A DNA stretch of 64,000 nt from Cylindrospermum stagnale PCC 7417. GTDB taxonomy: Bacteria; Cyanobacteriota; Cyanobacteriia; Cyanobacteriales; Nostocaceae. The notes below the pieces were generated by a model, which was given only the letters and a program-made list of their open reading frames with translations, searched no databases and had not been told where the DNA came from. Each line of letters starts with the position of its first letter. Position 1 is the stretch's first letter. The translations under genes and the position numbers were made by a program. Below are positions 18,012-26,831 of the stretch, piece after piece. The stretch spans positions 5,359,501 through 5,423,500 of the forward strand of contig NC_019757.1 in NCBI RefSeq assembly GCF_000317535.1. Direction: 5' to 3'.

Positions 18012-18390
18012 GTTTTTGTTAGACACTAATATCATTATTGCTCTGTTTCAGAGGGATACATCAGTTCAGGAAAACATAGCGCAAACTGAACAGGTGTTTG
18101 TATCCAGTACTGTGGTGGGTGAACTTTACTATGGTGTCTATAAGTCTAGACGAGTGACAGCTAACTTAACACGCATAGAGGAATTTGTTGCTAAAACTTC
18201 TGTACTTGAGTGTGACCTAGTTACAGCCCAGCAATATGGGGAAATCAAAAATTTTCTCAGAGAGAAGGGACGACCAATTCCTGAGAATGATATTTGGATT
18301 GCTGCTGTTACCAAGCAGTATGAATTAACTTTAGTATCACGGGATAAGCACTTCAGCGAAATTGACGGGTTGTTCTTGGTAAGTTGGTAA
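18001..18390 (+). CDS. VapC-like PIN-domain toxin (ribonuclease)
   Basis: A 129-residue PIN domain protein. The metal-binding acids of the family are in place: D8 in LLDTNIII, E41 in VVGELYYGV, D97 in ENDIWIAA and D115 in SRDKHF. VapC toxins cleave tRNA or rRNA when released from the antitoxin. Its ATG overlaps the antitoxin end by 11 bases, the standard vapBC coupling. It is the second toxin-antitoxin pair in the window. Confidence 0.88.
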   Translation: MNGRFLLDTNIIIALFQRDTSVQENIAQTEQVFVSSTVVGELYYGVYKSRRVTANLTRIEEFVAKTSVLECDLVTAQQYGEIKNFLREKGRPIPENDIWIAAVTKQYELTLVSRDKHFSEIDGLFLVSW

Positions 18391-18538
18391 GGTGAAGCCT
18401 AATTTATATTCTCTCAATAGAGTGCGCCATCGCACAAAACCGCCCCTCACCCCAGAACCTGACAGCATTTTTCTCCCATCAACGGAAAACTGATTAAAAT
18501 ACTCAAGGCGAAAACTTATACCCTTGTGTAAATCAATC

Positions 18539-19693
18539 ATGAAAAACTTTGCTTTTTACAATCCAGTTAAAATCCTGTTTGGTAAAGGTCAAATCGCCAA
18601 TATTGCTGCGGAAATTCCGGCAGATGCCAAAATTCTCATCACCTACGGCGGCGGTAGCATCAAAGCCAATGGCGTCTATGACCAAGTAAAATCGGCGTTA
18701 GCTGGCCGGAATGTCTTTGAGTTTGGCGGAATTGAACCAAATCCTCATCTAGAAACTCTCTTAAAAGCAGTTGAGTTAATCCGGAAAGAAGGTATCGATT
18801 TTCTATTAGCTGTAGGTGGCGGTTCTGTTGTTGATGGGACTAAATTTATTGCTGCTGCGGTGTTCTTTGAAGGCGACCCTTGGGATATCTTGGCAAAGAA
18901 CGCACCTGTGACTGCGGCTTTACCCTTCGGTGCGGTGTTGACCCTCCCAGCTACCGGTTCGGAAATGAATGACGGCTCGGTTGTTACCAAGTGGGAAACC
19001 AAAGATAAGTTATTTTTCGCTAGTTCCCAGGTGTTTCCTCGCTTCTCTGTTCTCGACCCGGAGACAACTTACTCCCTACCTCCAAGGCAAATTGGCAACG
19101 GCATTGTTGATGCTTACACTCATGTGATGGAACAGTATTTGACTTATCCAGCAAATGCGCCACTGCAAGACCGGATGGCGGAGTCAATACTGAAAACCCT
19201 GATAGAAGAAGGGCCAAAAACCTTGGCTAATCCTCAAGATTATGATGCGCGGGCAAATTTGGTGTGGTCGGCAACGATGGCGCTAAATGGTCTAATTGGT
19301 GCAGGTGTACCCCAAGATTGGACAACGCACATGATTGGCCATGAGTTGACGGCGTTGCATGGGTTAGATCATGCTCAAACTTTGGCGGTTGTGTTACCTA
19401 GCACCCTGACCATTAGACGCGATCGCAAATGGCAAAAGCTGCTACAGTATGCTGAAAGGGTTTGGGGCATCGTCGATGGCGATCAAGAACAACGGGTTAA
19501 TGATGCGATCGCTAAAACTCGCAACTTCTTTGAGTCTGTAGGTGTCCGCACTCGTTTATCTGACTATGGTGTTGGACTCGATAGCATTCCAGCAATCATC
19601 AAGAATTTAGAAAAGCATGGTATGACAGCTTTAGGCGAATACGAAGATGTTAATCCTCAAGTAGTCGAGCAGATTTTAGCTCTCTGTGCCTAG
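18539..19693 (+). CDS. Iron-containing alcohol dehydrogenase (YqhD-like)
   Basis: A 384-residue group III alcohol dehydrogenase that likely reduces aldehydes with NAD(P)H. It starts MKNFAFYNPVKILFGKGQIA. The nucleotide-binding GGGS motifs (YGGGSIKANG and AVGGGSVVDGTKF) and the metal-site region VDAYTHVMEQY with HMIGHELTALHGLDHAQTL are visible. YqhD-type members use NADPH and detoxify short aldehydes. It lies 105 bases upstream of the TetR gene. A perfect hairpin at 19706-19726 follows its stop. An in-frame GTG at 18524 is the less likely start. Confidence 0.9.
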   Translation: MKNFAFYNPVKILFGKGQIANIAAEIPADAKILITYGGGSIKANGVYDQVKSALAGRNVFEFGGIEPNPHLETLLKAVELIRKEGIDFLLAVGGGSVVDGTKFIAAAVFFEGDPWDILAKNAPVTAALPFGAVLTLPATGSEMNDGSVVTKWETKDKLFFASSQVFPRFSVLDPETTYSLPPRQIGNGIVDAYTHVMEQYLTYPANAPLQDRMAESILKTLIEEGPKTLANPQDYDARANLVWSATMALNGLIGAGVPQDWTTHMIGHELTALHGLDHAQTLAVVLPSTLTIRRDRKWQKLLQYAERVWGIVDGDQEQRVNDAIAKTRNFFESVGVRTRLSDYGVGLDSIPAIIKNLEKHGMTALGEYEDVNPQVVEQILALCA

Positions 19694-19705
19694 GAATTCA
19701 CTGTA

Positions 19706-19726
19706 GGTCAGGCGTCTCGCCTGACC
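19706..19726 (+). terminator. Hairpin after the alcohol dehydrogenase gene
   Basis: GGTCAGGCG-TCT-CGCCTGACC is a perfect 9-bp stem. It is followed by CTTACAAAACCC and not a T run, so it may be a factor-dependent terminator or mRNA stabiliser, or a dispersed repeat. Confidence 0.45.
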
Positions 19727-19773
19727 CTTACAAAACCCTTGACTGTAAATTATTGATCATGCTAATCTCAATC

Positions 19774-19789
19774 AGACCAATCGGTCGGT
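19774..19789. promoter_or_regulatory. Probable TetR operator 1 (autoregulation)
   Basis: AGACCAATCGGTCGGT contains GACC-N4-GGTC. It lies 10 bases before the TetR start codon and matches the site at 20496-20509 in front of the thioesterase gene. TetR-family repressors of the LmrA/NemR type bind AGACC...GGTCT palindromes. Confidence 0.7.
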
Positions 19790-19798
19790 AACACTTCA

Positions 19799-20386
19799 AT
19801 GTCTAAAGGTGACGAAACAAAAACTAGAATTCTTCAACAAGCGGCTGAACTGTTTAACCAACAGGGATATGCAGGAGCGTCAATTTCTGACATTATGCGT
19901 GTAACTGGATTACAGAAAGGAGGAATTTACAATCACTTCAAAAACAAAGATGAGTTAGCACTACAGGCTTTTGAGTTTGCAGTTGCCAGTGTCAGTCAGC
20001 ATACTAGAGCAGTATTGCGAAGCAAACGCCATGCAGTTGAACGCCTTTTAGGAATCATTGATGTATTTCGTAGCTTTGTAGATAATCCACCGATTAAAGG
20101 AGGGTGTCCACTGTTAAATACTGCTGTTGAAAGTGATGATACTCATCCTGCACTGCGAGAACTTGCTCAACAAGCGATGAACTCTTGGCGGCATCTAATT
20201 TGTTTAATTATTAACAAAGGAATTGATCAAGGTGAAATTCGCCCTGATGTCGATGCTGATCAAGTTGCAACTATCATGATTGCCACCCTAGAAGGAGCGA
20301 TGATGATGAGCAAGTTATATGGAGATACAATTCACATGGAAAGAGCAGTTAATCACCTAAATGAGTATATAAAAACTCACCTTTAG
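19799..20386 (+). CDS. TetR-family transcriptional repressor
   Basis: A 195-residue regulator. The N-terminal helix-turn-helix is in GASISDIMRVTGLQKGGIYN followed by HFKNKDEL (residues 25-52). The ligand domain has GGCPLLNTAVESDD, as in AcuR/NemR/LmrA-type repressors, where a cysteine near this position can sense electrophiles. GACC-N4-GGTC operators stand in front of this gene and the next one. Neighbours (aldehyde-reducing dehydrogenase upstream, thioesterase and glutathione transferase downstream) suggest a response to reactive carbonyls or lipid-derived compounds. Confidence 0.9.
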   Translation: MSKGDETKTRILQQAAELFNQQGYAGASISDIMRVTGLQKGGIYNHFKNKDELALQAFEFAVASVSQHTRAVLRSKRHAVERLLGIIDVFRSFVDNPPIKGGCPLLNTAVESDDTHPALRELAQQAMNSWRHLICLIINKGIDQGEIRPDVDADQVATIMIATLEGAMMMSKLYGDTIHMERAVNHLNEYIKTHL

Positions 20387-20495
20387 TTTCAGGTTTTATA
20401 TGTCTGCTAATTATCAAATAAGCAATAAAAGCAGTTCGTGATTTTATCTGTATACCTTCCCAAGTTTGAATCAGCTTAATTTTTTACCAATTAAC

Positions 20496-20509
20496 AGACC
20501 GAACGGTCT
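20496..20509. promoter_or_regulatory. Probable TetR operator 2 (before the thioesterase gene)
   Basis: AGACCGAACGGTCT has 6-bp perfect arms around AA, 26 bases upstream of the thioesterase start. It shares GACC-N4-GGTC with the site upstream of the TetR gene. AT-rich TATATT follows at 20510, a possible -10 element, so the site is well placed for repression. Confidence 0.75.
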
Positions 20510-20535
20510 TATATTTTGCCTGCACAGGAGCAATC

Positions 20536-20970
20536 ATGTTAGTAACTAACAACTTACACAGACCATTAGAAATAGAATTAGTCATACCTGTCAGGACATA
20601 CGATATTGATTTTGTGGGGATTGTCAGCAACATTGTTTATATCAGATGGCTAGAGGATTTACGCCTAAAGTTTTTAGATGAACACTGGCAACTTGGGCAA
20701 CAACTAGAGCAGGGATATGCACCGATTTTGGCAGGTACTCAAATTGAATATAAACAACCAATTAAGCTGAACGACAAAGTAATTGGGCGTTTATGGCTAA
20801 GTAAATTAGGGCAACTAAAGTGGACTGTGCAAGCCGAAATTTTATCTAACAACAAATTGGCAGCGATAGCTATTCAAAAAGGTGCATTTGTCAGTTTAGA
20901 AAACGGTCGCCCTGTTCCTATTCCAATGAAAATGCAGAATAAATATGCTGAGTCTCAGCAAGTTATTTAG
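20536..20970 (+). CDS. Acyl-CoA/ACP thioesterase family protein (4HBT hot-dog fold)
   Basis: A 144-residue hot-dog thioesterase. The 4HBT motif YDIDFVGIVSNIVYIRWLED (residues 19-38) carries the catalytic aspartate D22 or nearby. The rest (IEYKQPIKLNDKVIGRLWLS) fits the fold. It hydrolyses an unidentified acyl thioester. It is the first gene after the TetR operator and probably cotranscribed with the glutathione transferase 60 bases downstream. Confidence 0.85.
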   Translation: MLVTNNLHRPLEIELVIPVRTYDIDFVGIVSNIVYIRWLEDLRLKFLDEHWQLGQQLEQGYAPILAGTQIEYKQPIKLNDKVIGRLWLSKLGQLKWTVQAEILSNNKLAAIAIQKGAFVSLENGRPVPIPMKMQNKYAESQQVI

Positions 20971-21031
20971 AAAAATTGAGTAGTTCACTAGCATTTTATT
21001 TCCGTTCAATTAACTTTACAAAGAATTACCC

Positions 21032-21706
21032 ATGCTGAAATTCTACTACAATCCCATTTCGCCCAATGCTCGCCGTGTATGGATAACCTTACTTGAAAAA
21101 GAGATTCCCTTTGAACCAATTTTAATGAACTTGGATGGAGACCAATTAAAACCAGACTTTTTAGCAATTAATCCGTTTCACCATATTCCGGTTGTCATCG
21201 ATAATGGTTTTCGTTTGGTAGAATGTTTGGCAATTCTAGACTATTTAGAAGCCAAGCACCCGAAACCTGCATTGTTACCTCAAGAACCTCAGGCATTAGC
21301 AACAGTTAAAATGGTGCAAATGCTCACAGCTAATGAATTATTTCCTCAAGTAATTTCTCTAATTTGTGAAAGTGAAAACTCGCCACAATTTGCCAAAGCA
21401 AAGCAGCATATCGATACAGTACTGAAATTTTTTACAGAGTTATTGGGTAACTCACCTTACTTTGGTAGCGAACAGTTAACCCTAGCAGATATTGTTGCTG
21501 GCAATGCTGTGCTTTCTTTACCTAATTTGGGTTTTACTCTTGATGATTACCCTGAGATAAATAAATGGTCTCAGCGCTTGATGCAGCGTCCAGTATGGCA
21601 GAAAACTAAATTGAGCGATGAAGATTTTGCACAATTCAAGCGGCGAGTAAGAGTTTTGGTGAAGTTGCGTAGACGTGAGTTTAGTCGGGGAAAAACTGCA
21701 AAATAG
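21032..21706 (+). CDS. Glutathione S-transferase
   Basis: A 224-residue cytosolic GST. The N-terminal thioredoxin-like domain shows KFYYNPISPNARRVWITLLE (residues 3-22) and the cis-proline HIPVVIDNG, then ECLAILDYLEAKHP. The C-terminal helical domain carries LTLADIVAGNAVL, the conserved N-capping segment. It conjugates or isomerises electrophiles using glutathione, consistent with the TetR/dehydrogenase neighbourhood. Confidence 0.92.
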   Translation: MLKFYYNPISPNARRVWITLLEKEIPFEPILMNLDGDQLKPDFLAINPFHHIPVVIDNGFRLVECLAILDYLEAKHPKPALLPQEPQALATVKMVQMLTANELFPQVISLICESENSPQFAKAKQHIDTVLKFFTELLGNSPYFGSEQLTLADIVAGNAVLSLPNLGFTLDDYPEINKWSQRLMQRPVWQKTKLSDEDFAQFKRRVRVLVKLRRREFSRGKTAK

Positions 21707-22122
21707 GGCGTTGCTGATTGTGAGGATCATTGCTGTAGAGACAATTGATGAATTGCCTCTACAAAAGGGGTTTTAATTTCGCAAATATCCTTTATTCATC
21801 CTTGATTTCAGCAACGCCCAAAATAGTAGGGCTATTTCCTTCTCAACAACCGCCTCAGAATCAATTCTGAGTCTAATAGTAAAAGTCGTCTAAAGACGAT
21901 TGAAGGAAAGTTTACAGTGCGTTTTAACGGACTTTAGTTATTAGCCCAAAACTATAGATATCTCCGACAAAGAATGTAGAGACGTTCCATGTAACGTCTC
22001 TACGAGGGTTCTGGATGACGCATATTTAATGTTTGGAGATGTCTTATGGCTAACGCCACGCTTCGCTATCAGTTCAGGGTGGGTTATGTCTAGAACGAAA
22101 TAGCCCCGCCCAAAAAAGTAGT
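21707..22122. other. Repeat-bearing intergenic region
   Basis: About 415 bases. It contains a hairpin pair AGAGACAATTGATGAATTG...CTCT near 21736, a CCTCAGAATCAATTCTGAG palindrome near 21850, and a GTAGAGACGTT-type repeat (next entry). GCCACGCTTCGCTATCAG (22053) resembles the small GCGATAGCGAAGC repeat family. No real gene is visible. Confidence 0.6.
21976..22003. repeat. GTAGAGACGTT dispersed palindromic repeat, copy 1
   Basis: A 28-bp near-perfect inverted repeat, GTAGAGACGTTCCATG then TAACGTCTCTAC. Copies are at 24966-24993, 37652-37679, 41099-41126 and 41152-41179. The flank AGGGTTCTGGATGACGCATA is shared, inverted, with the copy at 41099, so the mobile unit is longer than the palindrome. 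Confidence 0.85.
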
Positions 22123-22851
22123 TCATGGATAAACTCCAGGCTTCTGGAGAATTTGCCGTTGAGATGCAGTCAAATCGGGGTAATCGTCAGAATTATAGTA
22201 ATACCTTGCCCAAGCAGATGGCTGAGGGGAATATTTATAAAACAGTGTCCGGCGCTCATTTTCACCTCGCCAGGGAAGAGTACCGTGAGTTAAAGCTTCA
22301 GTAAATATAATGGCACTTCCTGCCTTGACAGTTACCGCCTGTACACAAGCACTAGGAGACTGGAGGTCAAACCATTCTTTTGGGAAAGGCAGATTACTCT
22401 TGTGGCTACCAGGAACGCAGCCAAATCCCCCTTCTCCCGGATGCACATCATTTAGCTCGTAAGCAACGGCAGTTAAGCCATTATAGATTCTGCCATTTTT
22501 GAACAGGTAATACTGGCAAGGATCATAGGGAGTTCCACCTCCATGCAGATGGCAGCCAATGGGGCCAATACCTTGACGGATGATGTGAACATAGTCATGA
22601 TCTAGGCGAAATTGCTCTCCCAGCAATTCTGATAAATAGGGAGTGATGCGGGGTTGATCTATTAACTCTCGGAAAGGCTTGCCCCAAGGCAGCAGACTAT
22701 CGAAACGCAAAAATGATGCTTCTGAGTCATTTTTGCGGACAATCTGCTGATCTAGTATTGCCTGAAGGGCTGCAATTTGGTCAATGTTGAGTGCATTTTC
22801 AATTATCAAGAAGCCTTGTAAGTCAAATAGATAACGTTCAAACTCAGTCAT
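22123..22851 (-). CDS. Phytanoyl-CoA dioxygenase (PhyH)-like oxygenase
   Basis: About 242 residues from ATG 22851 (an upstream ATG at 22953 would add 34 poorly fitting residues). It is an Fe(II)/2-oxoglutarate oxygenase of the PhyH type: LFDLQGFLIIENALNIDQIA at the start, then HIIRQGIGPIGCHLHGG (metal-ligand region), GEGGFGCVPGSHKSNLPFP and the second histidine in FTEALTHGTLPW with the 2-oxoglutarate arginine after it (RRTLFYKY). The family hydroxylates small metabolites, and the substrate is unknown here. It is monocistronic. Confidence 0.85.
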   Translation of the reverse strand: MTEFERYLFDLQGFLIIENALNIDQIAALQAILDQQIVRKNDSEASFLRFDSLLPWGKPFRELIDQPRITPYLSELLGEQFRLDHDYVHIIRQGIGPIGCHLHGGGTPYDPCQYYLFKNGRIYNGLTAVAYELNDVHPGEGGFGCVPGSHKSNLPFPKEWFDLQSPSACVQAVTVKAGSAIIFTEALTHGTLPWRGENERRTLFYKYSPQPSAWARYYYNSDDYPDLTASQRQILQKPGVYP

Positions 22852-23217
22852 GGAAATTGTTGCTTGATGAGAAATTTCAACTTTGTCCGTCCGAACCAGC
22901 CAATGGCTGCCACATTTGCAGGATAGCCTTTTCCTTATCTTGTGATAAACCACTGGGATATTCTGTTTTTTAAAGCGGTGAAGTCACCCTTGAGGCGATC
23001 GCCAACCAATTTTTCTACATTAGGATATAAGCTGCTGTTGGTCTGCCCTCGATTGAATAGAGTTACCTGATAATTTAAGAAAGGTAAAAAAATTGTAGCT
23101 CAGTAATCAGCTTTTACATAAGTGTAGTATTTTCCATACCACGGAGAAAAATTTCATCTATCATTGGTGGTAAGCAGTCCCAGCAAAGTAAAATTCGGTG
23201 AGACTAAGTATTGAAAT
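22852..23217. other. Intergenic region between divergent PhyH-like and trmFO genes
   Basis: About 365 bases with no open frame of interest. The first 100 bases could encode an N-terminal extension of the PhyH-like protein containing CKCGSHW, but this does not resemble the family. Promoters for both flanking genes must lie here. Confidence 0.4.
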
Positions 23218-24540
23218 ATGGAACAACAACCGATACAAGTGATTGGAGGTGGATTAGCTGGGACAGAAGCAGCGTGGCAAATAGCCCAAGCTGGAGTGCC
23301 GGTAATTCTCCATGAAATGCGCCCTAAACGTTTTAGCCCCGCTCACCATACAGAACATTTGGCAGAATTAGTCTGTAGTAATTCTTTTGGGGCAATGGCA
23401 AGCGATCGCGCGGCAGGATTATTACATGAAGAACTACGCCAGCTTAATTCCATCGTCATTGCCAAAGCTGATGAACACGCAGTCCCCGCTGGTGGGGCGT
23501 TAGCGGTGGATAGAGGACAATTTGGCCAAGATTTGACAGAAACACTTTCCAGCCATCCTCTAGTTGAATTTCGCCGGGGAGAAGTACCGACTGTTCCCGA
23601 AGGAATTGTGGTTTTGGCAAGTGGCCCTTTAACCAGTCCCGACTTAGCAGAAGATTTACGCCGCTTCACCGGGATGGAATATCTCAGCTTTTTTGATGCT
23701 GCTAGCCCGATTATTGTCGGTGAATCGATCAATCAGGATATTGCTTTCATGGCTTCTCGCTATGATAAAGGCGAAGCGGCTTATCTCAATTGCCCGATGA
23801 ATAAAGAGCAATATCTGCACTTTCGGGAAGAACTCTGCAAAGCTGAACAAATTGAACTTAAGGGTTTTGAACGGGAAACGGCGAAATTTTTTGAAGCCTG
23901 TCTGCCCATAGAAGAACTGGCGCATCGGGGAGAAGATACCATGCGTTATGGCCCCTTGAAGCCAGTAGGATTGTCTGACAGCCGCACGGGAGAGCGTCCT
24001 TATGCTGTGATTCAGCTGCGCCAAGAAGACAAAGCCGGTCAACTTTGGAATATGGTAGGATTTCAAACTAATCTGCGTTGGGGTGAGCAAAAACGCATAT
24101 TTCAGTTAATTCCCGGTTTGGAAAATGCCGAATTTGTGCGGTTAGGTGTGATGCACCGCAATACTTTTCTGAATGCACCGCAGCTGATGTCTACAACTCT
24201 GCAATTTAAGCAGCGTCCGACTTTGTTAGCTGCTGGGCAGTTGATTGGCACTGAAGGCTACACCGCAGCGGCTGCGGGTGGCTGCTTGGCGGGAATTAAT
24301 GCTGCACGGCTAGCTTTGGGCAAAGAACCATTGAGTCTGCCACCGACAACAATGATGGGGGCGCTGTTTGAGTTCATCAGTTCAGCTTCGCCTAAGCATT
24401 TCCAACCAATGCCGCCTAATTTTGGGATTGTGCCAGATTTGGGTGTGAGAACCAAAAGTAAACCCGAAAAATACGGAAAATATCGCGATCGCTCTTTGGC
24501 TGATTTGGCAAGTTGGAAAACAGCCAATTTAGCCGTTTAG
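23218..24540 (+). CDS. trmFO: TrmFO, folate-dependent tRNA (uracil-54-C5)-methyltransferase
   Basis: A 440-residue FAD enzyme that makes ribothymidine at position 54 of tRNA using methylenetetrahydrofolate. The Rossmann motif [19 protein letters not shown] is at residues 8-26, followed by LHEMRP, the family stretch [12 protein letters not shown] with its conserved cysteine, the C-terminal [15 protein letters not shown], and FGIVPDLG. Length and motifs are normal. A hairpin at 24548-24588 follows the stop. Confidence 0.97.
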   Translation: MEQQPIQVIGGGLAGTEAAWQIAQAGVPVILHEMRPKRFSPAHHTEHLAELVCSNSFGAMASDRAAGLLHEELRQLNSIVIAKADEHAVPAGGALAVDRGQFGQDLTETLSSHPLVEFRRGEVPTVPEGIVVLASGPLTSPDLAEDLRRFTGMEYLSFFDAASPIIVGESINQDIAFMASRYDKGEAAYLNCPMNKEQYLHFREELCKAEQIELKGFERETAKFFEACLPIEELAHRGEDTMRYGPLKPVGLSDSRTGERPYAVIQLRQEDKAGQLWNMVGFQTNLRWGEQKRIFQLIPGLENAEFVRLGVMHRNTFLNAPQLMSTTLQFKQRPTLLAAGQLIGTEGYTAAAAGGCLAGINAARLALGKEPLSLPPTTMMGALFEFISSASPKHFQPMPPNFGIVPDLGVRTKSKPEKYGKYRDRSLADLASWKTANLAV

Positions 24541-24547
24541 CTGGATG

Positions 24548-24588
24548 AGGAGAAGGATTTACGAATTTTCTCTAAATGTCCTTCTCCT
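24548..24588. terminator. Bidirectional hairpin between trmFO and the 24.6-kb gene
   Basis: AGGAGAAGGA and TCCTTCTCCT form a 10-bp stem with a 21-base AT-rich loop. It lies between convergent genes; one arm overlaps the last codons of the minus-strand gene. No strong T run follows. Confidence 0.4.
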
Positions 24589-24868
24589 TGATCGTGACTA
24601 TTCCATGTATGCCCAACGCCGCGATCGCACCCCCCAGCAATCCCCAAGTGCCATCGGCAAATACATTGATCCGATGGGCTAAAGCGCGATGATAGGCAAA
24701 CTCTAACTTTCTCTCATTGGTATTTGTTGCCTCTGCTAACTCTTTTACATAACTTTCAGCTTTTATCAGTGCTTTGTAATCTGTGCCAAAGTAGTAAAGC
24801 GATATAGCCAGCACGATTAAACCTGGTGTAATCACCGAAATTACCAGAATGCCAATACGTGTATTCAT
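24572..24868 (-). CDS. Small conserved membrane protein, function unknown
   Basis: A 98-residue protein from ATG 24868 (the TTG/ATG at 24889 is less likely). Two hydrophobic segments are visible: IGILVISVITPGLIVLAISL (residues 4-23) and a glycine/alanine-rich C-terminal one, WGLLGGAIAALGIHGIV (about 74-90). Between them lies a charged helix. It is probably an inner-membrane protein with a periplasmic or cytosolic loop. I do not recognise the family. Confidence 0.6.
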   Translation of the reverse strand: MNTRIGILVISVITPGLIVLAISLYYFGTDYKALIKAESYVKELAEATNTNERKLEFAYHRALAHRINVFADGTWGLLGGAIAALGIHGIVTIKEKDI

Positions 24869-24965
24869 CCGCTGATTTACCTCTTGCAAAAGTCAATTTT
24901 ATGGAAATCGAACCACAGATGCACCACGAGATTTACACGTGATGAATATAAGACATAGAACCCCT

Positions 24966-24993
24966 GTAGAGACTTTGCATGCAACGTCTCTAC
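24966..24993. repeat. GTAGAGACGTT dispersed palindromic repeat, copy 2
   Basis: GTAGAGACTTTGCATG then CAACGTCTCTAC. It shares the right flank ATTCTTTTCCACCAGAAGTC with the copy at 37652 (there ATTCTTTCCCACCAGATGTC). Confidence 0.8.
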
Positions 24994-25164
24994 ATTCTTT
25001 TCCACCAGAAGTCTCATATATCTGCTCAGTGCTGACATAGCAGGACTGTTTGTGTTACAACTTGGCAGGCTTTCTTTGATATTTTGTGTGTTTGAGTGGG
25101 TGAATCGGATTTTGGGAATAATCCTTATGGTGTTTTTGACCATCGCTTTAGTCAATCTCTCAGC

Positions 25165-26370
25165 ATGAGAGCGCCATTTTTAGGAAAAAAGAGAATTTTT
25201 TACTGGTTGCATCTGGCATTGTGCTGCATTCTGTGCTTGAACTTGACAATATCGCCAGTATATGCTGCTCCAGCTTCAGTTGATAATCTGCGACAACAGC
25301 AGCAACAAATTAAGCAGCAGCGGCAGAATGTAGTTAAGGAACGCGATCGCTTAACTAATCTGCAACAAGAAGCGCAAAAGAACTTCACAGGTATCCAGCA
25401 AAATCTGCAAACGACTAATAGCCAGATTCAAGACAGCGAGTTACGCTTACGCCTAGCTAATGCACGCCTCCAGCAGTTAGAAGCTGATTTAGTGACGGCG
25501 GAAAGTTTATATCAAGAACGGCAAATAGCAACGGTGGCACGTTTGCGCTTTATTCAGCGATCGCCAGCTTCTCAAGGATGGGCTGTTTTGCTGCAAAGCC
25601 AAGATATCAGTGATTTTATCAGCCGTCGTCATCAGTTGAAGTTGGTTTATCAGGCAGATCAAAAGATTTTGGTGAAACTGACTGAACAAGCAAACTTGTT
25701 AACTCAGCAGAAAACTGATGTGGAAGGGCAAAAAAACGAAATTGCCTTGATTAGGCAGCAATTATTGGTGCAAAAAGCCGATTATCAAACTCAGGGAGAG
25801 TTACAAGCCGAATTGATTCAACGCCTAAATAGCGATCGCCTCGCGTTGACAGCAGCGCAAAACCAACTAGATAAAGATTCCCAAAGTCTGGAAGTTGTGA
25901 TTCAACAAAAGGTAGCCGAAGCCAAAGCTAGAGAAGAAGCAGAAGCGCAAGCCAAAACCGGCAGCAAAAGCGTGATAATTCGCGGAACTGGGGCGTTTGC
26001 ATATCCCAGCGACGCATCCACTAGCAGTTCCTTTGGTTGGCGGGTTCATCCCATTCTCGGTTATCGTCGCTTTCATTCAGGGTTGGATTTTGCTGCTGGT
26101 TATGGTAGTACAATTCGGGCAGCAGATTCAGGAACAGTGATTTTTGCCGGCTGGTATGGTGGTTATGGCAGGGCTGTAATTATCAATCACGGCAGAGGCA
26201 TGACGACACTTTATGCACACAGCAGCGAGTTGTACGTTTCTGAAGGACAATCTGTACAACGGGGACAAGCGATCGCTGCTGTCGGTTCCACAGGTTTTTC
26301 CACAGGCCCCCACCTGCATTTTGAAGTGCGTCGCAATGGTACACCTGTTAATCCTGCTGATTTTCTCTAA
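25165..26370 (+). CDS. Murein hydrolase activator (EnvC/NlpD-like), coiled coil + M23 LytM domain
   Basis: A 401-residue exported protein. A signal peptide (YWLHLALCCILCLNLTISPV, cleavage after YAAPA) is followed by a long glutamine-rich coiled coil (residues 45-285) and a C-terminal M23/LytM domain (about 300-401). The LytM zinc motifs are intact: HSGLD (HxxxD) and HLHFE (HxH). It is likely involved in peptidoglycan splitting at the division septum, either as a hydrolase or as an amidase activator. The start is ATG 25165; the longer upstream frame lacks a signal sequence. Confidence 0.9.
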   Translation: MRAPFLGKKRIFYWLHLALCCILCLNLTISPVYAAPASVDNLRQQQQQIKQQRQNVVKERDRLTNLQQEAQKNFTGIQQNLQTTNSQIQDSELRLRLANARLQQLEADLVTAESLYQERQIATVARLRFIQRSPASQGWAVLLQSQDISDFISRRHQLKLVYQADQKILVKLTEQANLLTQQKTDVEGQKNEIALIRQQLLVQKADYQTQGELQAELIQRLNSDRLALTAAQNQLDKDSQSLEVVIQQKVAEAKAREEAEAQAKTGSKSVIIRGTGAFAYPSDASTSSSFGWRVHPILGYRRFHSGLDFAAGYGSTIRAADSGTVIFAGWYGGYGRAVIINHGRGMTTLYAHSSELYVSEGQSVQRGQAIAAVGSTGFSTGPHLHFEVRRNGTPVNPADFL

Positions 26371-26403
26371 TCCCAAAAACTATGCTATAATAGAAAAGTG
26401 CAT

Positions 26404-26476
26404 GGGCGCGTGGCTCAGTGGATAGAGCAACAGGTTCCGGTCCTGTGGATCGGGGGTTCGAATCCCTCCGCGCTCG
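26404..26476 (+). tRNA. tRNA-Arg (anticodon CCG)
   Basis: A 73-nt cloverleaf: acceptor GGGCGCG/CGCGCTC with one G-U pair and discriminator G, D-arm GCTCAGTGGATAGAGC, anticodon arm ACAGG-TTCCGGT-CCTGT with CCG at positions 34-36, and T-arm GGGGG-TTCGAAT-CCCTC. No CCA is encoded. It reads the arginine codon CGG. A CCTCACCCTG repeat follows it. Confidence 0.95.
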
Positions 26477-26831
26477 TTTTTTAAACAACCGAAAAAAATC
26501 CCCCCAACCCCCCTTAAAAAAGGGGGAAACCTCACCCTGTCCTAACGGACATCCCTCTCCTTCACAAGGAGAGGGACAGGTTTTGCACAGCAAAACCAGG
26601 GTGAGGTCTTTCCGTGAACTTAATGACTTTTCAACCATCCTCTAACTCTCTTGATACCCCCTTAAAAGGTTGTCACCACAGGCGGGGAAATCTTCTTTTA
26701 GTATTTATACGTAAAATTGAAAACCCTATTCTTAAACTTGCACCCACCGCGAAAGTAGTATACTTCTATCGGCATTTTTATTGCCTATCGGAATAATTCG
26801 TCTACAAATAAGGAATTTTGGGGCTAATCTT
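26477..26831. other. Gene-free stretch after tRNA-Arg, holding a dispersed repeat
   Basis: About 355 bases. It contains C-rich CCCCCCAACCCCCCTTAAAA, the palindromic CCTCACCCTG repeat and AT-rich sequence up to the cNMP-binding gene. No real open frame was seen. Confidence 0.6.
26529..26607. repeat. CCTCACCCTGG-type dispersed palindromic repeat, copy 2 (long form)
   Basis: A 79-bp inverted repeat with ACCTCACCCTG at the left end and CAGGGTGAGGT at the right, and the central hairpin CTCTCCTTCACAAGGAGAG. The left part (CTAACGGACATCCC) differs from the right (GACAGGTTTTGC), so the two halves are related but not identical. Confidence 0.8.

Noticed and set aside
24877-25155. 92-codon minus-strand frame upstream of the murein hydrolase activator
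   Set aside because: It covers a dispersed palindrome and the promoter region of the + strand gene and lacks a plausible protein character.
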